64,000 nucleotides of DNA, taken from NCBI RefSeq assembly GCF_030362815.1, contig NZ_JAUCGR010000002.1, forward strand, positions 248,001 through 312,000, in the 5' to 3' direction. The notes under the pieces were generated by a model. It was given only the letters and a program-made list of their open reading frames with translations. It did no database searches and was not told where the DNA came from. This DNA is from Cellulomonas edaphi. Lineage in GTDB: Bacteria; Actinomycetota; Actinomycetes; Actinomycetales; Cellulomonadaceae. The translations under genes were made by a program, and so were the position numbers. Positions within the stretch are counted from its first letter, which is position 1. Every line of letters starts with the position of its first letter. Shown in pieces: positions 1-7,895 of the stretch.

Positions 1-469
1 GGACAAGCGGCAGGCGGCGCTCGACGCGCTGCGCCGCAGCGCCGAGACCCAGGGCATCCTGACCGGCCGGCTCCCCGCCGAGGGTCCGGGCGTGGTGGTG
101 ACGCTCACCGAGCCGAACGGGCAGATCAAGCCGGTCACGATGCTCAACATGCTCGAGGAGCTGCGCAACGCGGGCGCCGAGGCTATCGACCTGAACGGGA
201 ACCGCGTCACCGCCAGCAGCGCGTTCGCGGGCGTGCCCGGCGCGGTCACCCTGGACGGTGTCACGCTCGAGAAGCCATACGTCTGGACCGCGATCGGCGA
301 CCCGGACACGATCTCCACGGCGCTGCAGATCCCGGGCGGAGCCATGGCCGCGGTCCGGAGCAACGGCGGCGAAGGCGTTCTGCAGCGTCGTGACCTGGTC
401 GAGGTCACCTCGATCCGCACCCTCCCGGATCCGCAGTACGCCACGCCGGTCCCGGCGGCCGCCGGTTGA
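1..469 (+). CDS. DUF881 family protein, C-terminal part (start outside window)
   Basis: The open frame enters at the left edge (codons begin at base 2) and stops with TGA at 467-469. About 155 residues are visible. They match the C-terminal half of actinobacterial DUF881 proteins: a segment on adding negatives and tense-like beta strands (VVVTLTEPNGQI), then LRNAGAEAIDLNGNRV and a late PYVWTAIGDP strand. Family members are membrane-anchored proteins of unknown function, usually encoded just upstream of garA, as here. The N-terminal membrane anchor is outside the window. The family call is recognition from sequence; no function is claimed. Confidence 0.8.
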   Translation, partial: DKRQAALDALRRSAETQGILTGRLPAEGPGVVVTLTEPNGQIKPVTMLNMLEELRNAGAEAIDLNGNRVTASSAFAGVPGAVTLDGVTLEKPYVWTAIGDPDTISTALQIPGGAMAAVRSNGGEGVLQRRDLVEVTSIRTLPDPQYATPVPAAAG

Positions 470-614
470 TGCCGGTCTGTCCGGAACGCCGGACCCGGCA
501 CGCGCGTGCCGGCGGGCGCGTGGGCTGCACACACCCGGCAGGTCCGCATAGGGTGTGCGGGACGCCGGCGACACCGGTGGTCGAGGACACGGCTGGCGAC
601 TGGCGGGAGGCTCG

Positions 615-1127
615 ATGAGCGACGACGGACAGGGTCTGGGTCCGGGCGCGCGCGAGCCCGAGGAGTTCCAGACGCAGCGTCCGCCGGCACCCCGACCCGG
701 CGGGTCGGACACGACGATGACGTTCGGTCAGGTCGAGCCCGTCGAGATCGAGCTCGGGGCCCCGGTGGGCCTGACGGCCGACGAGGTGGCCGCCGTGCAC
801 GCCCTGCCGCCCACCTCGGCCCTGCTGGTCATGCAGCGTGGCCCGAGCGCCGGCGCACGCTTCCTGCTCGACGCCGAGCGCACCACCGCGGGCCGCTCCA
901 CGCGCGCCGACATCTTCCTCGACGACGTGACCGTCTCGCGCAAGCACGCCGAGTTCGTCCGCGAGGGCCGCAGCTTCGTGGTGCGTGACATCGGCTCGCT
1001 CAACGGCACCTACGTGAACCGCTCGCGCATCGACGAGGCCGTCCTGCGGACAGGCGACGAGGTGCAGATCGGCAAGTACCGGATGACCTTCCACCCGAGC
1101 CCGCACCGCGATTCCCCGGACGCATGA
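615..1127 (+). CDS. garA: FHA-domain metabolic regulator GarA/OdhI-type
   Basis: 170 residues. A forkhead-associated domain fills roughly residues 68-165, with the phosphothreonine-binding signatures GRS (93-95), SRKH (108-111) and SLNGT (128-132). The N-terminal tail carries a Thr-Thr pair (33-34, SDTTMTF), the position that Ser/Thr kinases such as PknB/PknG phosphorylate in GarA/OdhI. In that family phosphorylation makes the protein fold on itself and release 2-oxoglutarate dehydrogenase and glutamate dehydrogenase; that role is inferred here from homology. ATG at 615 is chosen over upstream in-frame codons because a GGGAGG ribosome site sits at 605-610. The following genes (MerR, DUF151, MerR) keep the order of Mycobacterium Rv1827-Rv1830. 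Confidence 0.93.
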   Translation: MSDDGQGLGPGAREPEEFQTQRPPAPRPGGSDTTMTFGQVEPVEIELGAPVGLTADEVAAVHALPPTSALLVMQRGPSAGARFLLDAERTTAGRSTRADIFLDDVTVSRKHAEFVREGRSFVVRDIGSLNGTYVNRSRIDEAVLRTGDEVQIGKYRMTFHPSPHRDSPDA

Positions 1128-1161
1128 CGCGCTCCTCCGGCACGACCAGGGGGAGGGGTCC

Positions 1162-1944
1162 GTGGTGAGCGCTCGGGCGCAGCGCGCCGCGCAGGAGCCG
1201 ACGCCGGCGGTCGACACGCCGGCCGCCGAGCAGCCCGAGGCCGAGCCGTGGCCACGCGGGATCTCCCGGCGCGCCACGATGCGCATCTCCGACGTGCTCG
1301 CGGCGCTGGAGATCGAGTTCCCCGCGGTGACCACGTCCAAGCTGCGGTTCCTCGAGGAGCAGGGACTGGTCGAGCCGGTGCGGACCCCCTCCGGCTACCG
1401 GCAGTACTCGCCGGCAGACATCGAGCGCCTCCGGTTCGTGCTGCGCCAGCAGCGGGACCGGTACATGCCGCTCAAGGTGATCGGCGAGCGACTGGCTGCC
1501 CTGGACGCCGGCGAGGACGAGGAGCCGACCACACCCGCCAGGCTGGCAACCCGCGACGGCGTGCGGCAGTCCTCCCACGGCCGGTGGACGGCGGCCGCGC
1601 TGGCCGCCGAGGCGAGCGTCACGGAGGACTTCGTCGCGGAGCTCGTGTCCGCGGGCGTGCTGCGCCCGCACGACAACGGCTCCTTCGACCCGTGGACGCG
1701 CGAGGTGGTCGCCTCGGCCGCCGCGCTCGCCGAGCACGGGATCGACGTGCGCCACCTGCGGCAGTTCCGCGCCGCCGCGGACCGCCAGGTGGACCTCGTC
1801 GACCAGCTCGTGGCGCCGTTGCGGGGACAGCGCAGCGCGTCGTCGCGTGCTCACGCGGGCACGTTGGCCGCCGAGGTCGGCGAGCTGTGCGCACGCATGC
1901 ACACCGCCCTGGTCCGGGCCGCGGTCGCTGATCTGGCCCCCTGA
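1162..1944 (+). CDS. ftsR: FtsR-type MerR family transcriptional regulator
   Basis: 260 residues. A MerR winged-helix DNA-binding domain covers about residues 46-113 (RISDVLAALEIEF, KLRFLEEQGLV, GYRQYSP). The remainder is a helical region unlike the metal- or drug-binding domains of classic MerR proteins. Length and position right after garA match Rv1828 of Mycobacterium and FtsR of Corynebacterium, an activator of ftsZ expression; the target is inferred only. GTG at 1162 or 1165 could start translation; GGGAGGGG at 1151-1158 serves both. It lies 34 bases after garA on the same strand. Confidence 0.85.
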   Translation: MVSARAQRAAQEPTPAVDTPAAEQPEAEPWPRGISRRATMRISDVLAALEIEFPAVTTSKLRFLEEQGLVEPVRTPSGYRQYSPADIERLRFVLRQQRDRYMPLKVIGERLAALDAGEDEEPTTPARLATRDGVRQSSHGRWTAAALAAEASVTEDFVAELVSAGVLRPHDNGSFDPWTREVVASAAALAEHGIDVRHLRQFRAAADRQVDLVDQLVAPLRGQRSASSRAHAGTLAAEVGELCARMHTALVRAAVADLAP

Positions 1945-1968
1945 CGCATCGGGCCGTAGGTTGGCCCG

Positions 1969-2475
1969 ATGGGGGAGGATCCGGACCTTGTCGCCGTCGA
2001 GGTCGTCGGCGTGAGGCAGCACCTGAGCGCCGACGAGATCGTCGTGCTGCTGCTCGACGCGGACTCCGAGCTGCTGGTGCCCATCGTCATCGGCCCGACC
2101 GAGGCCTCTGCCATCGCCTCGGCGCAGGCGGGCATCGTCCCGCCGCGCCCGATGACGCACGACCTGCTGCGTGACGTCATCGTCGCCACCGGGGACAGGC
2201 TGGACCACGTCGAGATCACACGGCTCGACGACGGCATCTTCTACGCCGACCTCGTGCTGCGCCGGGCGCGCCGCGTCGACTCGCGCGCCTCCGACGCCAT
2301 CGCGATGGCGCTGCGCTTCGGTGTGCCGGTGCTGTGCTCGGCGGAGGTCGTGGCCGTCGCCGGGATCGAGGTGCACACCGTGACCTCGGAGGCCGACCTG
2401 GAGCGCTTCCGGACCTTCCTCGACCGGGTCACGCCGGAGGACTTCGAGACCGGCGCCGAACCGGACGAGCCGTAA
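1969..2475 (+). CDS. DUF151 (bifunctional nuclease family) protein
   Basis: 168 residues and close to the whole family length. The DUF151 core is clear: IVLLLDADSELLVPIVIGPTEA near the N-terminus, then DDGIFYADLVL and the conserved SRASDAIAMALRFGVPV. A plant member was reported to have DNase and RNase activity, which gives the family its name; the bacterial role is unsettled. It sits between two MerR genes, as Rv1829 does in Mycobacterium. The ATG at 1969 follows the ftsR stop by 24 bases. The TAA stop (2473-2475) touches the operator-like repeat of the next gene. Confidence 0.88.
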   Translation: MGEDPDLVAVEVVGVRQHLSADEIVVLLLDADSELLVPIVIGPTEASAIASAQAGIVPPRPMTHDLLRDVIVATGDRLDHVEITRLDDGIFYADLVLRRARRVDSRASDAIAMALRFGVPVLCSAEVVAVAGIEVHTVTSEADLERFRTFLDRVTPEDFETGAEPDEP

Positions 2476-2498
2476 ACCTTCGCCTTCAGGTTGAAGGT
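2475..2498. promoter_or_regulatory. MerR-type operator-like inverted repeat
   Basis: The 24 bases after the DUF151 stop hold two nested inverted repeats: ACCTTC (2476-2481) with GAAGGT (2493-2498), and CCTTCA (2483-2488) with TGAAGG (2492-2497) around a 3-base spacer. Dyads of this style are typical MerR-family operators. The next gene encodes a MerR protein, so autoregulation or control by the FtsR-type paralogue is a reasonable inference. No transcription start can be placed from sequence alone. Confidence 0.5.
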
Positions 2499-2625
2499 GA
2501 GACACGCGGGCGCGACACGCCCGCGAGCCTCATTGCGGAAGCACCCCGGCGGGCCTAGCGTTGCGGAAGGTCAGGGGACTGGCCGCGCGCAACCACCCAG
2601 GGCGCGCGCGACGACTGGAGGATCC

Positions 2626-3210
2626 GTGAGCAGCATCGAGAACGCCGAGACCACCACCGGCGTCCCGCAGCGGGCACAGGGCCTCCTGTTCGACGACGAC
2701 CTTCCCGACCTGGACACGTCCAGCGGCTACCGCGGGCCCACGGCCTGCCGGGCTGCCGGCATCACCTACCGCCAGCTCGACTACTGGGCCCGCACCGGCC
2801 TGGTCGAGGCGTCGATCCGACCGGCCACCGGCTCGGGCACGCAGCGGCTGTACAGCTTCAGGGACATCTTGGTCCTCAAGGTGGTCAAGCGTCTGCTCGA
2901 CACGGGTGTGTCGCTGCAGCAGATCCGCACCGCCGTGAGCCACCTGCGCGAGCGCGGCGTGGACGACCTGGCGCAGATCACCCTGATGTCGGACGGAGCC
3001 TCGGTCTACGAGTGCACGTCGGCCGACGAGGTCATCGACCTGGTCCAGGGCGGTCAGGGCGTGTTCGGCATCGCGGTCGGACGCGTCTGGCGCGAGGTGG
3101 AGGGTTCGCTCGCCGAGCTGCCCACCGAGCGTGCCGAGGACGACGAGGCTCCCGTCGCGACGGCGCACGACGAGCTCGCGCTGCGTCGGCAGGCCCGCTC
3201 GGCCGGCTGA
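2626..3210 (+). CDS. MerR family transcriptional regulator (Rv1830-like)
   Basis: 194 residues. The MerR DNA-binding domain spans about residues 30-105: GYRGPTACRAAGITYRQLDY, then SGTQRLYSFRDILVLKVVKRLLD and LQQIRTAVSHLRERG. The C-terminal third is short, acidic and ends in a basic RRQARSAG. GTG at 2626 is preferred over upstream in-frame codons because CTGGAGGA at 2615-2622 is a good ribosome site and the preceding 150 bases look regulatory. Homologues at this place in mycobacteria are linked to growth control, but the target here is unknown. A strong hairpin terminator follows at 3225-3252. Confidence 0.88.
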   Translation: MSSIENAETTTGVPQRAQGLLFDDDLPDLDTSSGYRGPTACRAAGITYRQLDYWARTGLVEASIRPATGSGTQRLYSFRDILVLKVVKRLLDTGVSLQQIRTAVSHLRERGVDDLAQITLMSDGASVYECTSADEVIDLVQGGQGVFGIAVGRVWREVEGSLAELPTERAEDDEAPVATAHDELALRRQARSAG

Positions 3211-3224
3211 CCCGCGACATCGCG

Positions 3225-3252
3225 AAGGCCCCGACCGGATGGTCGGGGCCTT
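3225..3252. terminator. Hairpin terminator between convergent merR and parA genes
   Basis: A perfect 12-base arm, AAGGCCCCGACC (3225-3236), pairs with GGTCGGGGCCTT (3241-3252) around the loop GGAT. It lies 15 bases past the merR stop and 25 bases past the end of the convergent parA gene, so it can serve both directions. Confidence 0.85.
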
Positions 3253-3276
3253 GGTCGTGCGGCGGGGCCGCGGGTG

Positions 3277-4059
3277 TCAGCGCACCTCGCGCCGGGGGGC
3301 CCGCAGCGCGCGGTCGAGCAGGCCGTCGAACGTCTTCGCGAGCTCGACAGCGGCCGCCCCGGGCCAAGCGTGCACGGGCTGGGCCGCGCCCTGCGCCTGC
3401 TGCAGCGCGGCGCGCTCGGGGACGAAGGGGCGCAGGATCAGCGGGCCGTACAGGTTCTCGAGCTCCTCCAGGCGGAACGCCTGCTCGATGGACCTCGTGC
3501 GCACGCGGTTGACCACGATCCCGAGCGGCTGCAGGCCCGGGGCGGCCTCGCGCCGCAGCTCGTCGATGGTGCGCATGGCCCGACCGACGGCCATGACGGA
3601 GAACAGCCCGGGCTCGGTCACGACGATCGCGCGGTCGCACGCCGTCAGGCCGGTGCGGGTGAGGCTGCCGAGCGACGGCGGGCAGTCCACCAGGACCAGG
3701 TCGTAGCCGCGGATCCACGGCAGCGCGAAACGCAGGCGGTCGACGTCCGTGGACTGGAGCCGGTCGTGCGTCGCGGAGCGCTCGGAGCCGGCCAGCACGT
3801 CGAGGCCCTCGTCGGCCCAGGTGCTCAGCGCGGTGGCCGCCGCGATCGTGTACTCGTTCGCGTCGCTGAGGACGTCCGCGACGTCGCCGCCGTCCGGGCG
3901 GGCACCGAGAGCCATGGTGCTGTCGCCCTGGGGGTCGAGGTCGATCACGAGCGTGCGGAGGCCGCGTTCGAGTGCGGCCGAGGCGAGCCCCAGCGTCACC
4001 GACGTCTTGCCTACGCCACCCTTGAGGCTGCAGATCCCGAGCACGAGCACGAGCGTCAC
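3277..4059 (-). CDS. ParA family ATPase (orphan)
   Basis: 260 residues from GTG at 4059. The deviant Walker A motif KGGVGKT is at residues 13-19, followed by the ParA/MinD second motif DLDPQGDSTMALGA and the Walker B-like LVDCPPSLGSL. These bind ATP in proteins that position DNA or protein cargo by forming dynamic dimers. No ParB partner or parS-like site was seen nearby, so the cargo is unknown. The frame stays open upstream to 4146, but those codons overlap the divergent metallo-hydrolase and the ParA fold begins right at the chosen start; a weak GGTGGA lies 12 bases upstream. A gene of this type often follows the garA-merR block. Confidence 0.88.
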   Translation of the reverse strand: MTLVLVLGICSLKGGVGKTSVTLGLASAALERGLRTLVIDLDPQGDSTMALGARPDGGDVADVLSDANEYTIAAATALSTWADEGLDVLAGSERSATHDRLQSTDVDRLRFALPWIRGYDLVLVDCPPSLGSLTRTGLTACDRAIVVTEPGLFSVMAVGRAMRTIDELRREAAPGLQPLGIVVNRVRTRSIEQAFRLEELENLYGPLILRPFVPERAALQQAQGAAQPVHAWPGAAAVELAKTFDGLLDRALRAPRREVR

Positions 4060-4133
4060 CGTACCGTTTCGTCCACCCGGCCGCGTCACGCCGACGACAG
4101 GCGAGTCGAGGGGTCGCGCGGCAGACTGGCGCC

Positions 4134-4778
4134 ATGACGACGACACTGAGCCGCTGGTCGCACGCCTGCATCCGCCTGGAGCGCGGCGAGGACCGGCTGG
4201 TCATCGACCCCGGGATGTTCACCGACCTGGACGCGGCGCTCGACGGCGTGACGGCGATCCTCGTGACGCACGAGCACGGCGACCACCTCGAGGTCGACGG
4301 CGTCGCGGCCGCGATCCGGCGTGGAGCGCAGGTCTGGGGGCCGGGCCCGGCTCTCGCCCTCCTGGCCGAGGCCGGCGCACCCGCCGATGCCCTGCACGAG
4401 GTGGCCGGCGGGGACCACATCACGGCGGGCGGGTTCGAGGTCGACGTGGTGGGGGAGTGGCACGCCCGCATCCACCCCGACGTCCCCCTGGTCCCCAACG
4501 TCGGCTACCTCGTCGAGCGCGTGCTGCATCCCGGTGACTCTGTGGTCGCGGTCGAGCCGGACGCCGTCGACGTGCTCATGCTCCCGCTGGCCGGGCCCTG
4601 GCTCAGCAGCGCGGAGGCCATCGACTTCGTGCGCGCCGTCGCCCCGCGCCAGGTCGTCGTGATCCACGACGCCCACCTGTCCGAGCCGGGCCAGCAGCTG
4701 TACTCGATGCTGGTGGCGCGCCTCGGCGGGGCCGGACAACCTGTGCGGCTCGCCCCCGGCGAGTCCATCGAGCTGTGA
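4134..4778 (+). CDS. MBL-fold metallo-hydrolase (UlaG-like)
   Basis: 214 residues of a metallo-beta-lactamase fold. The metal-binding motif is THEHGDHL (H46, H48, D50, H51). Further ligands probably include the His in GEWHARIHPD and the His of VVVIHDAHLS near the C-terminus. UlaG-like proteins hydrolyse lactones or phosphodiesters, but substrate cannot be read from sequence. The 5' end is divergent from parA. The small ORF at 4790 follows after 11 bases, so the two are probably co-transcribed. Confidence 0.85.
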   Translation: MTTTLSRWSHACIRLERGEDRLVIDPGMFTDLDAALDGVTAILVTHEHGDHLEVDGVAAAIRRGAQVWGPGPALALLAEAGAPADALHEVAGGDHITAGGFEVDVVGEWHARIHPDVPLVPNVGYLVERVLHPGDSVVAVEPDAVDVLMLPLAGPWLSSAEAIDFVRAVAPRQVVVIHDAHLSEPGQQLYSMLVARLGGAGQPVRLAPGESIEL

Positions 4779-4789
4779 GGAGAGCACCC

Positions 4790-4924
4790 ATGAGCGAGCA
4801 CGATCACCCCCACGAGGTCCCCGAGCTGGAGTTCGACGAGACCGTCCCGCCCCGGCCCGAGGAGGAGATCGCCGACGTGGCTCGTTCCGTGCCCGACCCG
4901 GAGGGACACGGCGAGCCCTCCTGA
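4790..4924 (+). CDS. Small acidic hypothetical protein (44 aa)
   Basis: A 44-residue open frame with an excellent ribosome site (GAGGAG at 4778-4783, 6 bases before ATG). It starts 11 bases after the metallo-hydrolase stop, and codon third positions are nearly all G/C like the neighbours. The product begins MSEHDHPHEVPE, is rich in Glu, Asp, His and Pro, and has no membrane segment or Cys. It resembles short disordered acidic tail proteins. I know no family for it. The case for a real gene rests on ribosome site, spacing and codon use only. Confidence 0.6.
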   Translation: MSEHDHPHEVPELEFDETVPPRPEEEIADVARSVPDPEGHGEPS

Positions 4925-4957
4925 CCCGCGCACGCCCCGGGATGGCATCCTGTCCTG

Positions 4958-5443
4958 GTGCAGATCAGACGCGTGGGCGAGGACGACTGGGCGCTGGTCC
5001 GCGACGTGCGGCTGCGTGCCCTGCGCGAGGATCCGGGCGCGTTCGGGTCGTCCCTGACCCGCGAGGAGATGTTCAAGGAGTCGCACTGGCGCATGCGCGT
5101 GCGCACGGTGACGACGTGGCTCGCGATCGATGGCGCGGGCGTCGGCCGAGGCATCGTCTCGATGCTCCTCGAGCCGGGCTCGCCGGCCGACGACCGGCAT
5201 GTGGTCGCGCTCTGGGTGGCGCCCGAGGTCCGGCGGCAGGGAATCGCGTGGCGCCTGCTGGACACCGTCCGCGACGCCGCCGCCGCCGACGACGCCCGCA
5301 CGGTCTCGCTCTGGGTGGTCGACGACAACCACGCCGCGGGCGACCTGTACGTCCGCGCCGGGTTCACGCGCACGGGGGAGCGGCACGAGCTGCAGCGCGA
5401 GCCTGAGCGGACCGAGGAGCGCTACGTCCTGACGCTGCGCTGA
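4958..5443 (+). CDS. GNAT family N-acetyltransferase
   Basis: 161 residues. The acetyl-CoA pyrophosphate-binding motif RRQGIA (92-97) follows strand VVALWVAPEV, and the later core VSLWVVDDNHAAGDLYVRAGFTRTGE is the usual GNAT C-terminal pattern with the Asn/Tyr positions. It should transfer an acetyl group from acetyl-CoA to an unknown amine. GTG at 4958 is the first start of the frame and gives the fold its full N-terminal strand. The gene converges on the MFS gene with only 4 bases between stops. Confidence 0.9.
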   Translation: MQIRRVGEDDWALVRDVRLRALREDPGAFGSSLTREEMFKESHWRMRVRTVTTWLAIDGAGVGRGIVSMLLEPGSPADDRHVVALWVAPEVRRQGIAWRLLDTVRDAAAADDARTVSLWVVDDNHAAGDLYVRAGFTRTGERHELQREPERTEERYVLTLR

Positions 5444-5447
5444 CGCG

Positions 5448-7040
5448 TCAGCCGAAGTCCATGCCCTCGAGCGAGGACGACGGCTTCACGTCCGGGAGGC
5501 GCAGCATCCGGAACGAGTTCGCCAGCCCGGCGAGCGCCGCGAGCAACGGCACGAGCAGTGCGACCTGCAGCGAGCGGTTCCGCGCATCGCTGTTGATGGC
5601 CACGATCTCGGCCTCGACCTCGGGCGGCTGACCCGTGATCTGCTCCGCGAGCTGCGTGTCGCTCATGATCTCTGCATCGCGCTCGAGCGCCGCCGCGATC
5701 TGCTGCTGTTCCGCCGCGGGGATCACGGAGCTGTTCTGGGTCATCTGGGTGAAGCCGAAGGACAGCGCGGCGAGCATGAGCCCGCCCGCCATCGCCAGCC
5801 CGAACGACAGCCCGAAGGACCCGGCGGCCGAGTTCACGCCGGCTGCCTCGCTCACCCGCTCCTCCTCGACGGGGGCGAGCGTGTAGTTGTTGAGCTGGGA
5901 GACCAGCAGGCCGAGGCCGCAGCCCGTGACCGCGAGGGGCAGCACCAGGTACCACCCGCTGTCGACGCGTGGCACGAACGGGACGATGACCGCGATCCCG
6001 ATGCTCGCCAGCAGGAATCCCGCCCGGATGATCGACGCCGGCCGCCGGTCGCCCGCACGCTTCCCTGCCACGAGCGCCGCGGCGAACATGGTCAGCGACA
6101 GCGGCGCGAGCGAGAGACCGGCCTCGAGCGCGTTGTACTCCAGGCTCATCTGCAGGAACAGGGGCAGGGCGATCATGGCGCCGCCCAGCGTGATCTGCTG
6201 GAGCGCCTGTCCCGATATCCCCGCGGTGAAGTTGGGGTGCCGGAACAGGTCCGGGTCCAGCAGGGTGAGCTTGCCGGCGCGCTTGCGCCCGACGAGCCAG
6301 CGAGCCAGGAGCACCAGCGCCACGACGCCGACGAGCATGAGGAGCCTGACGTACGCGCCGCCCTCCTGCCACACCAGGATGCCGAGCACCACACCACCCA
6401 TGCCGATGACCGACAGGACGGCGCCCACGGCGTCGATCTTGCGCGTGCCGGTGTACGCGACGTCGCGCACCAGGTGGATCTGGCTCAGCACCACCAGGAT
6501 GATGACGACCTCGAGGCCGAAGCCGACGCGCCAGGACAGGTAGGTGGTGACGAAGCCGCCGAGCAGGGGGCCGATCGCAGCGGCGATCGCGGCCGCGGCG
6601 CCGACCAGCGCGTACGCCTTCTTCTGCGCGGACCCGGCGAAGTTGCCGTGGATGAGCGACTGCATGGCGGGCAGCAGCAGCGACGCCCCGAGGCCGCCGA
6701 CGATGGCCCAGAAGATGACGATCGCCGTGAGGCTCTGGGCGAGCGTCATGGCCAGGGCGCCGATCGCGTACGCCGACAGCCCGAGCACGTACGCGCGCTT
6801 GCGGCCGATCAGGTCGCCGACCTTGCTGTTGATGAGGATGAAGGCTGCGGAGACCAGGGCCTCGAGCGCGATGGCGGACTGCACGCCGCTCGCGGTGGTG
6901 TCGAGGTCCCTGACGACCGCGGAGATCGACACGTTCATCAGCGAGGTGTCTACGACCAGCACGAACATCGCCATGGCGAGAAGGACCATCAGGCGTCGGC
7001 TGCCGGCGTCCGGCCGTGTCTCCTCTGCGTCGCTGCTCAT
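5448..7040 (-). CDS. MFS drug-exporter-like transporter (DHA2/EmrB type)
   Basis: 530 residues with about 14 predicted membrane segments. The first carries MFVLVVDTSLMNVSISAV, and the loop between segments 2 and 3 has the signature GDLIGRKRAYVLG. A charged extracytoplasmic stretch (about residues 425-490) precedes the last segment, as is usual for 14-segment EmrB/QacA exporters. It should exchange protons for a hydrophobic compound across the membrane; substrate unknown. ATG at 7040 has GGAGGG upstream; earlier in-frame codons encode Arg-rich sequence unlike a transporter start. No regulator gene is adjacent, but operator-like repeats lie upstream at 7162-7202. Confidence 0.88.
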   Translation of the reverse strand: MSSDAEETRPDAGSRRLMVLLAMAMFVLVVDTSLMNVSISAVVRDLDTTASGVQSAIALEALVSAAFILINSKVGDLIGRKRAYVLGLSAYAIGALAMTLAQSLTAIVIFWAIVGGLGASLLLPAMQSLIHGNFAGSAQKKAYALVGAAAAIAAAIGPLLGGFVTTYLSWRVGFGLEVVIILVVLSQIHLVRDVAYTGTRKIDAVGAVLSVIGMGGVVLGILVWQEGGAYVRLLMLVGVVALVLLARWLVGRKRAGKLTLLDPDLFRHPNFTAGISGQALQQITLGGAMIALPLFLQMSLEYNALEAGLSLAPLSLTMFAAALVAGKRAGDRRPASIIRAGFLLASIGIAVIVPFVPRVDSGWYLVLPLAVTGCGLGLLVSQLNNYTLAPVEEERVSEAAGVNSAAGSFGLSFGLAMAGGLMLAALSFGFTQMTQNSSVIPAAEQQQIAAALERDAEIMSDTQLAEQITGQPPEVEAEIVAINSDARNRSLQVALLVPLLAALAGLANSFRMLRLPDVKPSSSLEGMDFG

Positions 7041-7421
7041 GTCGCCCTCCGCTCGCGCCCGTGGCCGGCACGCATGCCGGTCGCCGGACCGGAGCCTATC
7101 GTGGGCGGGCATTTCGGACATCCATCCGGGCCGCCGGCGGACCCCCGCCGATCGCGCCCGGGTTGTGTGGGTGCGCACAACTCCGTCGGGTTGTGGCTCA
7201 CACTCGCAGAACGAGGCGGGATGCTCAGACCGGCACGGCGGGGACTGTCGCCGTCAACCTGGTGACCGGCCTGGGGCAGTCGGGGTGAACCATGGGCGGG
7301 ATCGGGGGCGGTCCGCTGTGGCTAAATGTCATAATGTGCATTATCGGCGTTCGCTGATGACGCTCGGTGCTGCGATCCAGCCGGCATCGCTCGTCAGCTC
7401 TCCACCGGACATCCCGCGCGC
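7041..7421. other. Intergenic region with short dyads, no gene supported
   Basis: This 381-base gap between the MFS start and the lipoprotein stop holds no convincing gene. It contains GTTGTG/CACAAC dyads (7162-7181), TGTG-gct-CACA (7192-7202) and an AT-rich dyad ATAATG-tg-CATTAT (7331-7344). A 21-codon hydrophobic frame (7292-7357) lacks a ribosome site. Confidence 0.5.
7162..7202. promoter_or_regulatory. Operator-like GTTGTG repeats upstream of the MFS gene
   Basis: GTTGTG (7162-7167) is repeated inverted as CACAAC (7176-7181) with an 8-base spacer, and a second GTTGTG (7190-7195) overlaps TGTG-gct-CACA (7192-7202). The cluster lies 120-160 bases upstream of the exporter start. Such dyads suit a TetR- or MarR-type repressor; no such regulator is encoded nearby, so this is inference from symmetry only. 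Confidence 0.35.
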
Positions 7422-7823
7422 TCAGGGCGAGACAGTCAGGAGTGCTGCGGTCGTGCCGTCGTAGATCACGCGCGCCGGACCGGGAGTTGCCCCACTGGGC
7501 ACTGTGAGCGGGAGCGTGACGACCTCGCCCTGGTCGTACGGGACGGACGTGAGCTGCCGGACGGCAGAGCCAGCCTGCTGCCAGGTGAGGACGCCCGCAG
7601 CGCCCGGCGACGACGTCTCGCCCCGGTCGTGGCACTCGCCGACGTTCTCGATCGTCACCTCGAGAGTCTCGCCGGCCCTCGCGTGGGACCGGCTGAGCGA
7701 GACGACCGGGGCTGCGCAGGCTCCGTCCGAGCCCATGCCGGTCGTCTGAGTCGACGAAGACCCGCCCGAGCTGCAGCCGGCAAGGACGAGCAACCCGACC
7801 GGGACCGCGTACCACGCACGCAT
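7422..7823 (-). CDS. Putative lipoprotein
   Basis: 133 residues. The N-terminus is a lipoprotein signal: short basic start, hydrophobic VPVGLLVLAG and the lipobox LAGC with Cys17, followed by a Ser/Gly/Thr-rich linker. The remaining 100 residues read like one beta-sandwich domain (VSLSRSHARAGETLEVTIENVGE ... VTLPLTVPSGATPGPARVIYDG) of the kind found in extracellular adhesion-like modules, with two Cys that may pair. ATG at 7823 has GGAGG 7 bases upstream. It is divergent from dinB. Function unknown. Confidence 0.8.
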   Translation of the reverse strand: MRAWYAVPVGLLVLAGCSSGGSSSTQTTGMGSDGACAAPVVSLSRSHARAGETLEVTIENVGECHDRGETSSPGAAGVLTWQQAGSAVRQLTSVPYDQGEVVTLPLTVPSGATPGPARVIYDGTTAALLTVSP

Positions 7824-7895
7824 AGTCGCCTCCTTCGATGAGAGAAGCTGCGGACACCACCGTCGCCGAGCGGTGCGCACGGCAGAGTATGGCGT

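Noticed and set aside
469..618. A 49-codon frame that starts on the DUF881 stop (TGATG) and ends on the garA start (ATGA).
   Set aside because: The overlaps look neat, but third-codon GC is about 78 percent, below real genes here, the product is Arg/Gly-rich without pattern, and no ribosome site precedes it.
7292..7357. A 21-codon hydrophobic frame (MGGIGGGPLWLNVIMCIIGVR).
   Set aside because: No ribosome site, unusual codons for this genome, and it lies over an AT-rich dyad that may be regulatory.
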